Source of the DNA: Anisus vortex | Taxonomy: Eukaryota > Mollusca > Gastropoda > Planorbidae | Length of the DNA stretch: 64,000 bases | Reading direction: 5' to 3' | Assembly: GCA_949126835.1 (NCBI GenBank) | Contig: OX421507.1 | Location: forward strand, 28,222,822 to 28,286,821 | In this document: positions 45,801 through 52,330 of the stretch, in pieces | Layout of the letters: each line of letters opens with the position of its first letter | How positions within the stretch are numbered: position 1 is the first letter of the stretch | Program-made: the position numbers and the translations under genes | The notes under the pieces: model-generated | Database searches by the model: none | Seen by the model: only the letters and a program-made list of their open reading frames with translations | Told to the model about the DNA's origin: nothing

Positions 45801-45912
45801 GGCTCACGGGGATATCCACAGTTGCTCTTTCCGCTAAGGTGGCCGACCAGGCATTAGCCACCAGTGATCCAAAGAAAACGACCATGCATATCGCAACTGC
45901 GGGTGTAGCCAT
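7702..45912 (-). CDS. Secreted M14B metallocarboxypeptidase (CPE/CPN/CPM/CPD-like), 7 coding exons, 417 aa
   Basis: The spliced CDS is join of 45912-45679, 43432-43171, 14853-14669, 12662-12506, 10784-10642, 8493-8327 and 7807-7702 (minus strand). Every junction is GT-AG, the phases fit, and the total is exactly 418 codons. Seen: an N-terminal hydrophobic signal (about residues 1-23); zinc motif HGNE (H100, E103) and third zinc ligand H207 (LHGG); NPDGFE; GRSNA...LNRNFPD, which carries the substrate-carboxylate Arg/Asn; a Tyr in NWY (276); and catalytic Glu E298 in FEITLE. A transthyretin-like domain (about 328-417) follows. Known for the family: removal of C-terminal Arg/Lys from peptides and proteins, with basic specificity set by the Asp of YPYDD (D218) and the Gln of GGMQD (Q283), both present. 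It probably acts in the secretory pathway or outside the cell. No GPI signal or long tail follows the TTL domain, so it looks soluble. Orthology to a single vertebrate member is not resolved. Confidence 0.93.
7808..8326 (-). other. Carboxypeptidase intron 6 (519 bp)
   Basis: GT-AG intron (GTATGC..TTCCAG). Only AT-rich sequence; no repeat recognised. Confidence 0.85.
8327..8493 (-). CDS. Carboxypeptidase exon 6 (transthyretin-like domain, first part)
   Basis: The acceptor is TTAAAAG|ACTCAA and the donor CCAGG|GTATGC (phase 2). It encodes [20 protein letters not shown], then [10 protein letters not shown] and [20 protein letters not shown], the standard beta-sandwich C-terminal domain of M14B enzymes. 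Confidence 0.94.
8562..8860 (-). mobile_element. LINE family A 3' end (intron 5)
   Basis: The minus strand encodes [20 protein letters not shown], then [12 protein letters not shown], and ends with CTTTATATAAGGAGCGTCTG and (ATAAG)n at the low-coordinate end. Truncated at its 5' side, as usual for LINE insertions. Confidence 0.75.
8990..9115 (+). repeat. SINE-2 partial copy
   Basis: Contains gacattagttggggaaagtt..gctggccgt.gcgctggccacac..cctcggtcatggaaactgctgaac, the 3' half of the SINE-2 family (compare 28266-28545). Confidence 0.6.
9770..10415. mobile_element. hAT element with internal 40-bp expansion, nested in a MITE
   Basis: Starts CAGGGGTCGGTAAC and ends GGTTTCCGACCCCTG. Flanked by perfect 8-bp duplications ctttagat (9762-9769 and 10416-10423). 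Its left part holds eight tandem copies of a 40-bp unit. Long minus-strand ORFs here are just translated repeats. Confidence 0.9.
9798..10120. repeat. 40-bp tandem repeat inside the hAT element, about 8 copies
   Basis: The unit ccatggacaccacatatttt is followed by gaaaagtaattctttgaaag; units differ at one to three sites (gagag/gaaag, ccacg). Confidence 0.95.
10642..10784 (-). CDS. Carboxypeptidase exon 5 (catalytic Glu)
   Basis: The acceptor is GTTATAG|GAGGG and the donor GAACAG|GTAATT (phase 0 out). It encodes [20 protein letters not shown], then CCKYPP...[15 protein letters not shown]. The Glu of ITLE is the general base; the Gln of GMQD belongs to the S1' pocket. Confidence 0.95.
10967..11275 (-). 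pseudogene. LINE family C 3' end (intron 4)
   Basis: The minus strand encodes [21 protein letters not shown], the last residues of the family C RT ORF, followed by the same 3' tail as the copies in the Helitron-like cluster. Confidence 0.7.
11790..12276. repeat. 25-bp GT-rich minisatellite, about 19 copies
   Basis: Unit gcgtgagtttgtgtgcatgtgtgtc with point changes. Because 25 is not a multiple of three and the unit has no stops on the minus strand, it creates ORFs of up to 255 codons rich in His/Thr. These are artefacts. Confidence 0.92.
12278..12340. repeat. (TA)n microsatellite
   Basis: About 31 uninterrupted TA units next to the 25-bp array. Confidence 0.97.
12506..12662 (-). CDS. Carboxypeptidase exon 4
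   Basis: The acceptor is CTTTTAG|GGACTC and the donor GCAG|GTAAAA (phase 1 out). It encodes [20 protein letters not shown] and ends [13 protein letters not shown]. The SPDD...F..LA..YS and TNGA.WY blocks align with CPE/CPD, and the WY Tyr is the CPA Tyr248 counterpart. Confidence 0.94.
12755..13105 (+). pseudogene. LINE RT C-terminal fragment with (TAAG)n tail (family F, intron 3)
   Basis: The plus strand reads [20 protein letters not shown], then [20 protein letters not shown] and FANGVTGNK, a stop, then taagtaagtaagta. 5'-truncated. The opposite strand is the host gene's coding strand, so it is antisense in the intron. Confidence 0.75.
13166..13219. repeat. (TA)n microsatellite
   Basis: Uninterrupted TA units. 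Confidence 0.95.
13235..13719. other. Intron 3 spacer with two poly-C runs
   Basis: Nothing coding. C-runs lie at about 13562-13575 and 13647-13659, each followed by a ctttt stretch, in two similar 80-bp blocks. Confidence 0.5.
13720..14497 (-). pseudogene. LINE reverse transcriptase C-terminal half (family B, intron 3)
   Basis: The minus strand, from 14497 down, reads [20 protein letters not shown], then [20 protein letters not shown], a stop TAA at 14301-14299, then [50 protein letters not shown] and [16 protein letters not shown]. The 'KYLGV' and 'YASTVWDPH' blocks are typical of CR1/jockey-group LINEs. The 3' tail ends in GAAGAAGAAG at 13725. Sense orientation relative to the host gene. 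Confidence 0.85.
14669..14853 (-). CDS. Carboxypeptidase exon 3 (third zinc ligand, S1' Asp)
   Basis: Separated from exon 2 by a 28.3-kb intron. The acceptor TTTTTCAG|AT completes the split Asn codon; the donor is ACG|GTATGT. It encodes [12 protein letters not shown], then [17 protein letters not shown], with zinc ligand H207 and the Asp that in CPD domain II contacts basic P1' side chains. Confidence 0.95.
14862..15298. other. Intron 2 spacer
   Basis: AT-rich; no gene, repeat end or RNA recognised. Confidence 0.5.
15299..15958. repeat. (TATC)n array with higher-order structure
   Basis: Runs of tatc are interrupted by a recurring block, atttatcagtctgcctgtcc then atcaatctatctatctttat, giving a higher-order period of about 65-110 bp over at least seven blocks. 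The 231-aa Tyr/Leu/Ser ORF here is an artefact. Confidence 0.95.
15959..16563. other. Intron 2 spacer with a partial MITE end
   Basis: 16286-16310 (gcagggttcggcaacctaag) resembles the left end of MITE family 1, but no right end follows. The rest is not recognised. Confidence 0.45.
16934..17258. mobile_element. hAT MITE (family 2, 325 bp) inserted in the transposase relic
   Basis: Starts CAGTGCCGGC and ends GCTGGTCCTG. Flanked by tcagcaga on both sides (16926-16933 and 17259-17266). The internal sequence (ggcgcagaatttgttttcgc, ctagggcgtcaaaaa) matches the copy at 58333-58623. Confidence 0.9.
17440..17745 (-). mobile_element. LINE family A 3' end inserted in the hAT relic
   Basis: The minus strand encodes [20 protein letters not shown], then [20 protein letters not shown], the C-terminus of a LINE RT protein, followed by CTTTATAGAAGGAGCGTCTG and (AGATA)n. 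It interrupts the hAT relic upstream of its dimerisation domain. Confidence 0.8.
18361..18721. other. Intron 2 spacer
   Basis: No recognisable gene or repeat up to the target duplication of the LTR element. Confidence 0.45.
18727..18928 (+). repeat. 5' LTR of the Mag-like element
   Basis: Begins TGTTGCAACC and ends TTATTACA. AATAAA at 18874-18879 is a likely polyadenylation signal in the transcript. 200 of 202 positions match the 3' LTR. Confidence 0.96.
18930..18942 (+). other. Primer binding site for tRNA-Ser(GCU)
   Basis: TGGCGACGAGGAT, one base after the LTR, is complementary to the CCA end of serine tRNA with GCU anticodon as known in animals. Confidence 0.85.
18996..20327 (+). pseudogene. 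gag and protease part of the Mag-like polyprotein, ends at a premature stop
   Basis: 443 codons from ATG 18996. The N-terminal part is a retrotransposon gag capsid-like region ([17 protein letters not shown] start, [11 protein letters not shown] middle). Two CCHC zinc knuckles lie at about residues 204-216 ([13 protein letters not shown]) and 222-235 ([14 protein letters not shown]). The aspartic protease has catalytic DTGAS at about 308 and LLGRNWL at about 377. The frame closes at TAA 20325-20327, just before the RT domain, where related elements carry an aromatic residue. The downstream pol frame is the same (both start in phase 0), so this is a nonsense change and not a programmed frameshift. 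The stop lies after protease, which also argues against a normal gag-pol readthrough site. Confidence 0.93.
20328..23051 (+). pseudogene. pol part of the Mag-like element: RT, RNase H, integrase
   Basis: Open from 20328 to TAG 23049-23051 in the same frame as the gag-PR part; the first ATG (20418) lies inside RT and is not a natural start. RT has [20 protein letters not shown] and the catalytic box YLDD (about 20752). RNase H has [16 protein letters not shown] and TDHKPL. Integrase has the zinc-binding HHCC region (HDTHIG, RECSSCD) and the D,D35E core ([24 protein letters not shown]). A short Pro/Ser-rich C-terminus follows with [14 protein letters not shown]. All catalytic residues are present, so apart from the upstream stop the protein looks functional. 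Confidence 0.94.
23057..23069 (+). other. Polypurine tract
   Basis: AAAGGAGGAGGAA directly before the 3' LTR; primes plus-strand DNA synthesis in LTR elements. Confidence 0.9.
23070..23271 (+). repeat. 3' LTR of the Mag-like element
   Basis: 202 bp, TGTTGCAACC...TTATTACA, with AATAAA at 23217-23222, followed by the ccagt duplication. Confidence 0.96.
23277..25784. other. AT-rich intron DNA very rich in TAGGCCTA-like words
   Basis: No coding region. Between about 23880 and 24990, AGGCCTA occurs a dozen or more times, often as the full palindrome TAGGCCTA, with abundant TATA and CTATA words. No repeat unit of fixed length was found. Confidence 0.6.
27729..27990 (+). repeat. SINE-1 with LINE-E type tail, inserted in copy 1 only
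   Basis: tRNA-like head GCCGGCTGGCCTAGCGGTTA with B-box GGTTCGAGCCC and the SINE-1 body; then the tail gcgcactgagcatgctaaaa..gcgctatataaatta and (CCATTA)n. Flanked by tattaa (27723-27728, 27991-27996). Copy 2 has the empty site with a single tattaa near 30990. Confidence 0.88.
28266..28545 (+). repeat. tRNA-derived SINE-2 in copy 1
   Basis: Head gggggcacggtagccgagcg, A-box TAGCCGAGCGG, B-box GGTTCGAATCC; body ctggagggtgtccctgagtc...gctggccacacaatc; end ccgacgggtac and poly-T. It looks like a mutated tRNA followed by an unrelated body, so it is not a functional tRNA gene. Confidence 0.88.
29140..32610 (+). mobile_element. Helitron-like copy 2
   Basis: The 5' TCCTATACTATAATACGAG lies 11 bp after the CTGG of copy 1. 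The 3' hairpin ends just before CTGG (32607-32610). Carries SINE-2 at 31270-31546 at the same site as copy 1, plus a 480-bp insertion (about 31928-32410) not in copy 1, which ends in ttttatcttttat. Confidence 0.75.
31270..31546 (+). repeat. SINE-2 in copy 2
   Basis: Same insertion site and nearly the same sequence as 28266-28545, so the SINE predates the split of copies 1 and 2. Confidence 0.87.
32565..32690. repeat. Tail-to-tail palindrome at the copy 2/copy 3 junction
   Basis: The 3' ends of copies 2 and 3 face each other across (TA)n, giving inverted arms of about 50 bp (gtacaa/gcgcctgctctttattacc...), centred near 32622. Weaker homology extends further out. Confidence 0.9.
33028..33420 (+). 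pseudogene. LINE family C RT C-terminal fragment in copy 3
   Basis: ORF with [20 protein letters not shown], then [20 protein letters not shown] and [20 protein letters not shown], the end of a CR1/L2-type RT protein. The same fragment occurs inverted in copies 4 and 5. Confidence 0.82.
33680..34010 (+). pseudogene. LINE family E 3' end in copy 3
   Basis: Encodes [20 protein letters not shown], then [14 protein letters not shown] and a stop; ends with gcgctgagcttgcttttatt..ggcgctatataaatga and AATTAA repeats. Confidence 0.75.
34905..35045. repeat. Imperfect tandem with inverted TACAGTGTA-type motifs
   Basis: About four 30-bp units of the type tatatacagcgtagtgtatactgctacagtg, each internally near-palindromic. 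Also in copy 4 (36490-36630) and copy 5 (39570-39710), absent from copies 1 and 2. Confidence 0.7.
37490..37820 (-). pseudogene. LINE family E 3' end in copy 4
   Basis: Minus-strand counterpart of 33680-34010. Confidence 0.7.
37905..38430 (-). pseudogene. LINE family C RT C-terminal fragment in copy 4
   Basis: Minus [23 protein letters not shown], then [38 protein letters not shown] and [11 protein letters not shown], then the 3' tail with gcgctctgagcttacattat. Confidence 0.8.
40560..40890 (-). pseudogene. LINE family E 3' end in copy 5
   Basis: Minus-strand counterpart of the fragments in copies 3 and 4, with a small deletion near 40735. Confidence 0.7.
40970..41551 (-). pseudogene. LINE family C RT C-terminal fragment in copy 5
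   Basis: 122-codon minus ORF with [20 protein letters not shown], then [20 protein letters not shown] and [20 protein letters not shown]. The longest surviving piece of this LINE family here, followed by its 3' tail and AAT repeats. Confidence 0.82.
41931..42825. other. Intron 2 spacer with half a hAT MITE
   Basis: 42235-42320 (gctgttggcacgctgaatga...aaggttgccgatcactgg) is the right half of MITE family 1. The rest is AT-rich and unrecognised. Confidence 0.55.
42826..43040 (+). pseudogene. LINE RT C-terminal fragment
   Basis: The plus strand reads [17 protein letters not shown], stops, then [20 protein letters not shown], matching the 'K.GHI.R......G...GRR..WLD.I..W' region of LINE ORF2. Ends about 130 bp from exon 2. 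Confidence 0.65.
43171..43432 (-). CDS. Carboxypeptidase exon 2 (zinc ligands HxxE)
   Basis: The acceptor is TATATTCAG|ATTTCT and the donor A|GTAATT (phase 1 out). It encodes [17 protein letters not shown] then [14 protein letters not shown], the signature block of regulatory carboxypeptidases, followed by [13 protein letters not shown] and GRSNAN. H100 and E103 are the first two zinc ligands. Confidence 0.95.
43485..43795 (+). pseudogene. LINE RT C-terminal fragment (antisense in intron 1)
   Basis: The plus strand reads [20 protein letters not shown], then LRWNPQGK and [14 protein letters not shown] in shifted frames, then [15 protein letters not shown], the typical C-terminal region of RTE-like ORF2. 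Confidence 0.75.
43830..44760 (-). pseudogene. L2/CR1-like LINE reverse transcriptase fragment
   Basis: The minus strand encodes [20 protein letters not shown], then [15 protein letters not shown] (catalytic FVDD), [20 protein letters not shown] and [20 protein letters not shown], then in another frame [20 protein letters not shown] and [13 protein letters not shown]. Frameshifts near 44060-44420 break it. Sense orientation with the host gene. Confidence 0.85.
44761..45060 (+). mobile_element. LINE 3' end with (TAAG)n tail
   Basis: aggcacttatatttaacgca..tggaatagtcttccaga encodes a degenerate 'FNAWNSLPE' block; the end is ggcataagtaagtaagttag. Confidence 0.5.
45679..45912 (-). CDS. Carboxypeptidase exon 1 (signal peptide and start of catalytic domain)
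   Basis: 78 codons starting [19 protein letters not shown]. The hydrophobic core then Ala-rich stretch is a typical signal peptide. The end ...GRKLTVIQ joins in phase 0 to exon 2. The donor is CAG|GTAAGG (45678-45677 = GT). The ATG has A at -3 (gaaagATGG). The sequence immediately upstream runs into a GATA-type array, so an upstream non-coding exon is possible. Confidence 0.9.
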
Positions 45913-45962
45913 CTTTCAAGCAACAGGCACCTTGTAGAATATATTTTAGTTCTCTACGTATG

Positions 45963-47868
45963 TTTTAAATCTATTTTTATCTATCTATTTATCTAACTAA
46001 CTATCTATCTACCAGTATGCCTGTCAATATATTTTTGTATCTATCTGACTATCTATCTATCTAGCTGTCTATCTAGCTATCTATCTATCTAACTATCGAT
46101 CTAACTATCCAACTATCTATCCAACTATCTATCCAACTATCTATCTAACTATCTGTCTCACTATATAACTATCTAACTATATATCTAACTATCAATCTAA
46201 CTATCTATCTAACTATTAATCTAACTATATAACTATCTAACTATCTATCTAACTATCTATCTAACTTTCTATCTAACTATCTATCTAACTATATATCTAT
46301 CTAACTATCTATCTAACTATCTGTCTAACTATCTATCTAACTATCTATCTAACTATCTATCTATCTATCTAACTATCTATCTAACTATCCAACTATCTAT
46401 CCAACTATCTATCCAACTATCTATCTAACTATCTGTCTCACTATATAACTATCTATCTAACTATATAGCTAACTATATATCTAACTATATAACTATCTAA
46501 CTATCTATCTAACTATCTATCTAACTTTCTATCTTACTATCTATCTAACTATCTATCTATCTATCTATCTCTATCTAACTATCTGTCTAACTATCTATCT
46601 AACTATTTAACTATCTATCTATCTATCTAACTATCTATCTAACTATCCAACTATCTATCTAACTATCCAACTATCTATCCAACTATCTATCTAACTATCT
46701 GTCTCACTATATAACTATCTATCTGACTATATAGCTAACTATATATCTAACTATATAACTATCTATCTAACTATATAGCTAACTATATATCTAACTATAT
46801 AACTATCTAACTATCTATCTAACTATCTATCTAACTATCTATCTAACTATCTATCTAACTATCTATCTAACTATCTATCTATCTATCTAACTATCTATCT
46901 AACTATCCAACTATCTATCTAACTATCCAACTATCTATCCAACTATCTATCTAACTATCTGTCTCACTATATAACTATCTATCTAACTATATAGCTAACT
47001 ATATATCTAACTATATAACTATCTATCTAACTATATAGCTAACTATATATCTAACTATTTAACTATCTAACTATCTATCTAACTATATATCTAACTTTCT
47101 ATCTAACTATCTATCTAACTATCTATCTAACTATCTATCTAACTATCTATCTAACTATCTATCTATCTAACTATATATCTAACTATCTATCTAACTATAT
47201 ATCTAATTATCTATCTAACTATCATTCTAACTATCTGTCTCACTATATAACTATCTATCTAACTATCTATCTAACTATCTATCTAACTATCTATCTAACT
47301 ATCTATCTAACTATCTATCTAACTATCTATGTAACTATCTATCTAACTATCTATCTAACTATCTATCTAACTATCTATCTAACTATCTATCTAACTATCT
47401 ATCTATCTATCTAACTATCTATCTAACTATCCAACTATCTATCTAACTATCCAACTATCTATCCAACTATCTATCTAACTATCTGTCTCACTATATAACT
47501 TTCTATCTAACTATATAGCTAACTATATATCTAACTATATAACTATCTATCTAACTATATAGCTAACTATATATCTAACTATATAACTATCTAACTATCT
47601 ATCTATCTAACTATCTAACTATCTATCTAACTATCTATCTAACTATCTATCTAACTATCTATCTAACTATCTATCTAACTATCTATCTAACTATATATCT
47701 AACTATCTATCTAACTATCTATCTAATTATCTATCTAACTATCTTTCTAACTATCTATCTAATTATCTATATATCTTACTATTTATCTAACTATCTAACT
47801 ATCTATCTAACTATAAATCTATCAATCTAACTATCTATCTAACTATCTATCCAACTATCTATCTTTTG
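45963..47868. repeat. 1.9-kb (TATC)/(TAAC) array (GATA type on the gene strand)
   Basis: Dominated by 12-bp aactatctatct with higher-order blocks of about 200-270 bp (for example ccaactatctatccaactat ... ctgtctcactatataactat, repeated four or five times). It starts about 50 bp upstream of the carboxypeptidase ATG. Confidence 0.97.
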
Positions 47869-48187
47869 TTGGTTTGTCTGTCTTACATGCTTTTTTTGTT
47901 CTACCTCTTATACGCCAGTAAAGTAACGAATATATATTTGAACAAACGTCAAAGAGCTAGAGATGAAGGGAAATAAAATACGTGATTGGAAAATTAAAGA
48001 TGCGGAAATGAGAGAAAATACAAAGTCAATGTAAACATTCAATATGGGCTTGTGAAAGAAAAAATTCAATTCTAAGAAACTCACTCGGTCACACCTAATT
48101 ATTCAATTGACACGCTTAATGAATTAGAAATCTTATTTAGACACACAATCATCAAAATGTTTGCCGATCCCTGGATTTTATATAATG
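47869..48187. other. Spacer with a MITE remnant
   Basis: 48098-48178 (acacgcttaatgaattagaa...gtttgccgatccctgg) is the right half of hAT MITE family 1. Confidence 0.5.
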
Positions 48188-48460
48188 ATAATAATAATAT
48201 TTGTATAGCGTTGCCAACAAACATAATGTAAGCTCAGCGTTTATCATACAACTAAGATCACGGATATTACCCTAGGCTAGGAAACAGAGCTAATTGATGA
48301 TTTAGAAAGACAAATCAAACAAATGTAGCATTAACCGACCCAACATATAAGTAAGACAGTAGGCCTAGAGATCTAAAACATGTTAAGTGTTATCTAAGGT
48401 AAACATTGAAAAAATTAGTTTTTAAGTTCTTTTTGAAAGTAACAATAGAGCTTGTTCGCT
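48188..48460 (-). mobile_element. LINE family C 3' end
   Basis: tttgtatagcgttgccaaca, then acataatgtaagctcagcg, followed by aaacttttttgaaagt..gagcttgttcg, as in 40970-41230. 5'-truncated. Confidence 0.7.
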
Positions 48461-48512
48461 TGTTACGCTATATATGTTTAGATTGTACGAGATAAATGAT
48501 AAATTTATGAAC

Positions 48513-48640
48513 GAGAGAGAGAGAGAGAGAGAGAGAGAGTGAGTGAGAGTGAGTGAGTGAGAGAGAGAGAGAGAGAGAGTGAGAGAGAGAGATCAAGAGA
48601 GAGATAGCGAGAGAAAGAGATGGAGAGAGAGAGATTGTAG
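48513..48640. repeat. (GA)n-rich microsatellite
   Basis: gagaga runs with gagtga interruptions. Confidence 0.93.
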
Positions 48641-48825
48641 CTTAAGATCATCAATAGAGAAGTGCATGTTTTAACCCGAGTGCAAAGAATATCTTCGTTC
48701 AAAGAAGATCGAATACTGAGATAGAGCTCCTTAACATGTTGACGAATTATAAAAAAACAACCTGATCATTCGAAAATAACGCTGATTAAATGGGAATTGT
48801 TCGTATTAAATTAAAGAATATCACC

Positions 48826-49215
48826 TTATAAGCTTATAGTGTTTCTATATAGCAGTGAAACATGGACAATGACAAATTCCTTTGAGACCTTGCTTAATAC
48901 CTGGGAAAGAACAGTGCTGCAGAAGATATATGAAGCTGTGCAAGACACAGATGGCTGGAGAACAAGAACAAATGAAGAACTATAATAATATACTCTGTAC
49001 GGGGATCCAATGGTAGTAGCTGAAATAAAGAAGGGCAGACTGAGGTGGGCAGGCCACTTGGAAAAAAAGGATAGAAGGCAGAGCAGCCAGAACAGTACAT
49101 CACCAGAGACCAAGAGGAAAGAGGCATAGGGGCAGTCCAAAAAACAAAGATGGCTTGAAGCTATACAGTGGAGTGGTTGAGAAGGCCAACGCCCTACATG
49201 GGCGCAATAGCGATG
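48826..49215 (+). pseudogene. LINE RT C-terminal fragment
   Basis: The plus strand reads LIVFLYSSETWTMTNSFETL, then NTWERTVLQKIYEAVQDTDG, TNEEL, stops, then VVAEIKKGRLRWAGHLEK and a shifted RGRGSPKNKDG block. The 'YGSETWTLT' and 'RLRWAGH' motifs place it with RTE/jockey-like ORF2. Confidence 0.8.
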
Positions 49216-49555
49216 GATGGATATAGTAGTTACGATAGATGCGTTGTTGGTATTAACGGGATAAATACACGACAAATTGCACAGACCGTAACCCGAGTAG
49301 TGTTAAAGTTCAATCGATTTTTCGCTATTTCACTCCCGGATCTATCTGTTTGGGCGTGCCTTCGCGTTTTACACATCATTATGTTAACAACAAAAGAAAA
49401 AAAAACTACTATTGCAATGCAGGCACAATTTTTTTTGCACAACATCGTAATTCTGAAATTAAGAAGATAAAGCGCAGTTTTTCGGTCGAGGGGTTGATGG
49501 GTTAATGGTGGCAGTCCGTTGAGAAAAAAGAGTCATTCTGTCAACCACGACGTGG
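49216..49555. other. Spacer, nothing recognised
   Basis: Small ORFs on both strands overlap without features of real genes. Confidence 0.45.
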
Positions 49556-49827
49556 AAAGTAAAGTACCCGTCGGACCAAATGGATCATAGGACCATGGCA
49601 GCGTTCACCGGTTTCTGTGGTCACGGCATGCTAGGTGATTGTGGGGCCAGCACAATGCACAACAGCCTTTACTTTACCCAACTAAGGTCAGTTACCCATT
49701 AGAGCTGGGTACACTCAGGGACACCCTCCAGACCCGGGGAAAAATTCATAGTCTTCACCAGGATTCGAACCCGGGACCTTCGGATCGCCAGCCGAACGCG
49801 CTGCCGCTTGGCAACCGAACCTCATGG
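49556..49827 (-). repeat. SINE-2 copy
   Basis: Minus strand: head with B-box GGTTCGAATCC, body ctggagggtgtccctgagtg...gctggcccc.caatcacctag, end cgacgggtactttac. Confidence 0.85.
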
Positions 49828-49999
49828 TACATGCTTATTAACTTCTGCTAGTGACTACCTGGGAATGGCTCCTTGATACTTGCAACGACAAAAGCCCAAG
49901 GCTCAGTACGTGTCTGGGAATCAGGTATATTGATTATGTAATATCATTGTGTCATTTCTAATAAGGAAATGCTCGTTTTCATTGGGTTCCTTGTGTGGT

Positions 50000-50125
50000 G
50001 GCACGCTGGCTGAGCGGCAGTTGGCTGGGGATTGTACTGGCCACCTAATCGCCTAGTAAGCCGTGGCCACAGAAATCGTTTACCGCTGCTTCACCGCCCC
50101 TATGGATCAATTTGGTATTATGGGA
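50000..50125 (+). repeat. SINE-2 with internal deletion
   Basis: tggcacgctggctgagcggc is joined directly to ggctggggattgtactggcc and the 3' part (gccgtggccacagaaat..ctatggatcaatttggt). Confidence 0.7.
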
Positions 50126-50756
50126 TAGTTTTTCGTATGTGCGTGAATCCTTCCTTCTTTGTATCCCCTATGCTTTACTTACTTTCACTCTTTATCTCTC
50201 TCTTTCACTCACTCTTTGTCTCTCCCTCTCTCTCTCTCTCTCTTTATGTGTCAAAAAATGTAAGGATAGGGCTAATAAGTTAAAAGTTAAATTATTAATA
50301 AATCGGCATTTCATCGTGGCATGGGTTATTTGAACTTTTTTTACTTCTTGTATGTGACCAATGAACTTTTTAAAATTTATTTTTATATCTTTGTGTATTT
50401 GCTTTTAGGTAACATACTCTATAAGAGAATTAATTTTCAAAAAAAATTAGTAAACCGCGATAACGTAACCCAGATTTCAAACAACTTTCTTCTTCTTTGC
50501 GAGCCGGTATTCGGTAACTTCCGCAAGCAAGAAAAAATGTGTACACACTCTTATACCCACCTAGTAGCATTCGGCTAAGGAATAGATTACTTAGAACAAT
50601 TCAGGAAAAACCTAAAACTATCATCGAAAAGTACTTATTAAAATGCAAGACTATAGTCAAATCAATGATACGCTTGATGGTTTTTATAACATATAGGCAT
50701 ATATATAACATATAAAGAAGACTGTGTGTGTATTCAACCGATCATATTAGTTTATT
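50126..50756. other. Spacer with a short (CT)n run
   Basis: ctctctctctct at 50225-50243; otherwise AT-rich and not recognised. Confidence 0.5.
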
Positions 50757-51020
50757 TAAAAACAAGTGACCTTATTGTCTCATATTATACTTTTGCGATT
50801 TCACTTCAGACATGAGCCTTCACAATTTATGTGGTTAACGTATTGGACTGCTATGCGAGCGACCCGGGTTCGATTATCCAGTTAGTCTATACCTTTTTTT
50901 CTAATTGTTTTTTTAATTTCTACTAATATTACTTTGAAAAAAAGATTTTAAATATACCCTCATTTCCGAGCAATTTAGATTTTTGTTAAATAAAAAGACT
51001 TGCCTATTTTTTACCCGATT
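50757..51020 (+). repeat. Fragment related to the Helitron-like elements
   Basis: cttcagacatgagccttcac...gtggttaacgtattggactg..gggttcgattatccagttag..ctatacc matches copies 4 and 5 near 37240-37345 and 40320-40430, including the tRNA-B-box-like GGTTCGATT. The rest of the element is missing. Confidence 0.6.
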
Positions 51021-51152
51021 ACAATATTTATTGCAAATTACGTTCCTAAATGTATTCAGTAAAAAAAAAATTTGAAAAAAAATTATTAGATTTATTGCTT
51101 TCCGTTCATTGTAGCTTATACAATTTTTATCTTTGGCTTAAACAAGCCTGTT

Positions 51153-51154
<2 letters not shown>

Positions 51155-51215
<61 letters not shown>
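51155..51215. repeat. (ATT)n then (TA)n microsatellite
   Basis: Six or seven ATT units followed by about 19 TA units. Confidence 0.93.
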
Positions 51216-51221
<6 letters not shown>

Positions 51222-52170
51222 TTTAGTCTACATAAATCACTAACAGAGTAGCCTAAATGGGAAATTGGAAATATATAAATATAGAACAAGAGAACGAAAT
51301 TGTAAGGAAAATGATGGATTAGATAGTTACAGAGAATATAAAAAGTATTGTCATGTAAATTGGTTTCCAAGTATTGGAACACACAATGTTTATTCTCCCC
51401 CCCCCCTCTCTTTTTCTCCCTACACACGATTTTGTGGGCGGGGCTTAGTCTTTCCAATTGCTTGACTTTTAGTAAGAAGGCGAGAGATTCTTGGTAATTT
51501 TGGTATTCAGTGTTGACCTCAAATTCTCGGAGTGGTTATGAATGGTTGATTATTTCGGCATGGGGGAGTTCATATCATATTTATTATGAGTTTTGTAATG
51601 GTACCATTATTTTCACCCCTCCTTGCACCACTTGAATAGTATTTAATGGTTTGTTTGTCTGAAAGGCAGTGAGTTTCGAGATAATTTCTTTTGAGGACGC
51701 TTGTGTTTGCACTATTTTATTCTAACTGTACATAATCTTTATATTGTATATATTGGATCATATCACCTGAATTAAATTATCAACAACAATTACACTGAAG
51801 CTTTCTCGTCAAGTTACTATTCTATTGTGTTGTTTACAATACTATAATATTTATCTACTACTTTAACGTCAAGGAAAGGAACTGTTAGAACGCAAATCCT
51901 GAGTTTGTGCCCAGGACCATAAGAAGAGTTCGTCTAATACTGAAACATAAATAATAATAACTAAGTCTACCCTAGGACCAACGAGAATTATCAACAATAT
52001 CTACACGGCTCTGGCCACAAGGGGATTGGGGACGTAACAGTATTATAAACATTCTAACAAAAGTGGCATGTGAAACATCAATCGTATGCCTGGTAATCTC
52101 TCAGACTATGCGAACTGTCTATACATTGGACTGCCAGATTGTGATTTGAAAAAAACAACAACTATAAAGG
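51216..52170. other. Spacer, nothing recognised
   Basis: No ORF with family motifs; AT-rich with one C-run near 51400. Confidence 0.45.
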
Positions 52171-52330
52171 TTTAAAACAAAGCTGTGAAAATTGTTTTGA
52201 ATAGTGAAGGAAACTCAACAACCGGTCTTAAGAAATTGCATTGGCTACCTTTTACACTTAGGAAAAGAATCAAAGTTCAGACTATTCTTTATAAAAGTTT
52301 TCATGGTCAATCTCCACAGTACATTAGATA
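52171..52330 (+). pseudogene. LINE RT C-terminal fragment that seeds a tandem repeat
   Basis: Encodes KAVKIVLNSEGNSTTGLKKL, then HWLPFTLRKRIKVQTILYKS and FHGQSPQYIRYM, the region before the LINE ORF end ('L..LHWLP...R...K...L.YK.'). The last codons flow into the 29-bp repeat. Confidence 0.7.
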
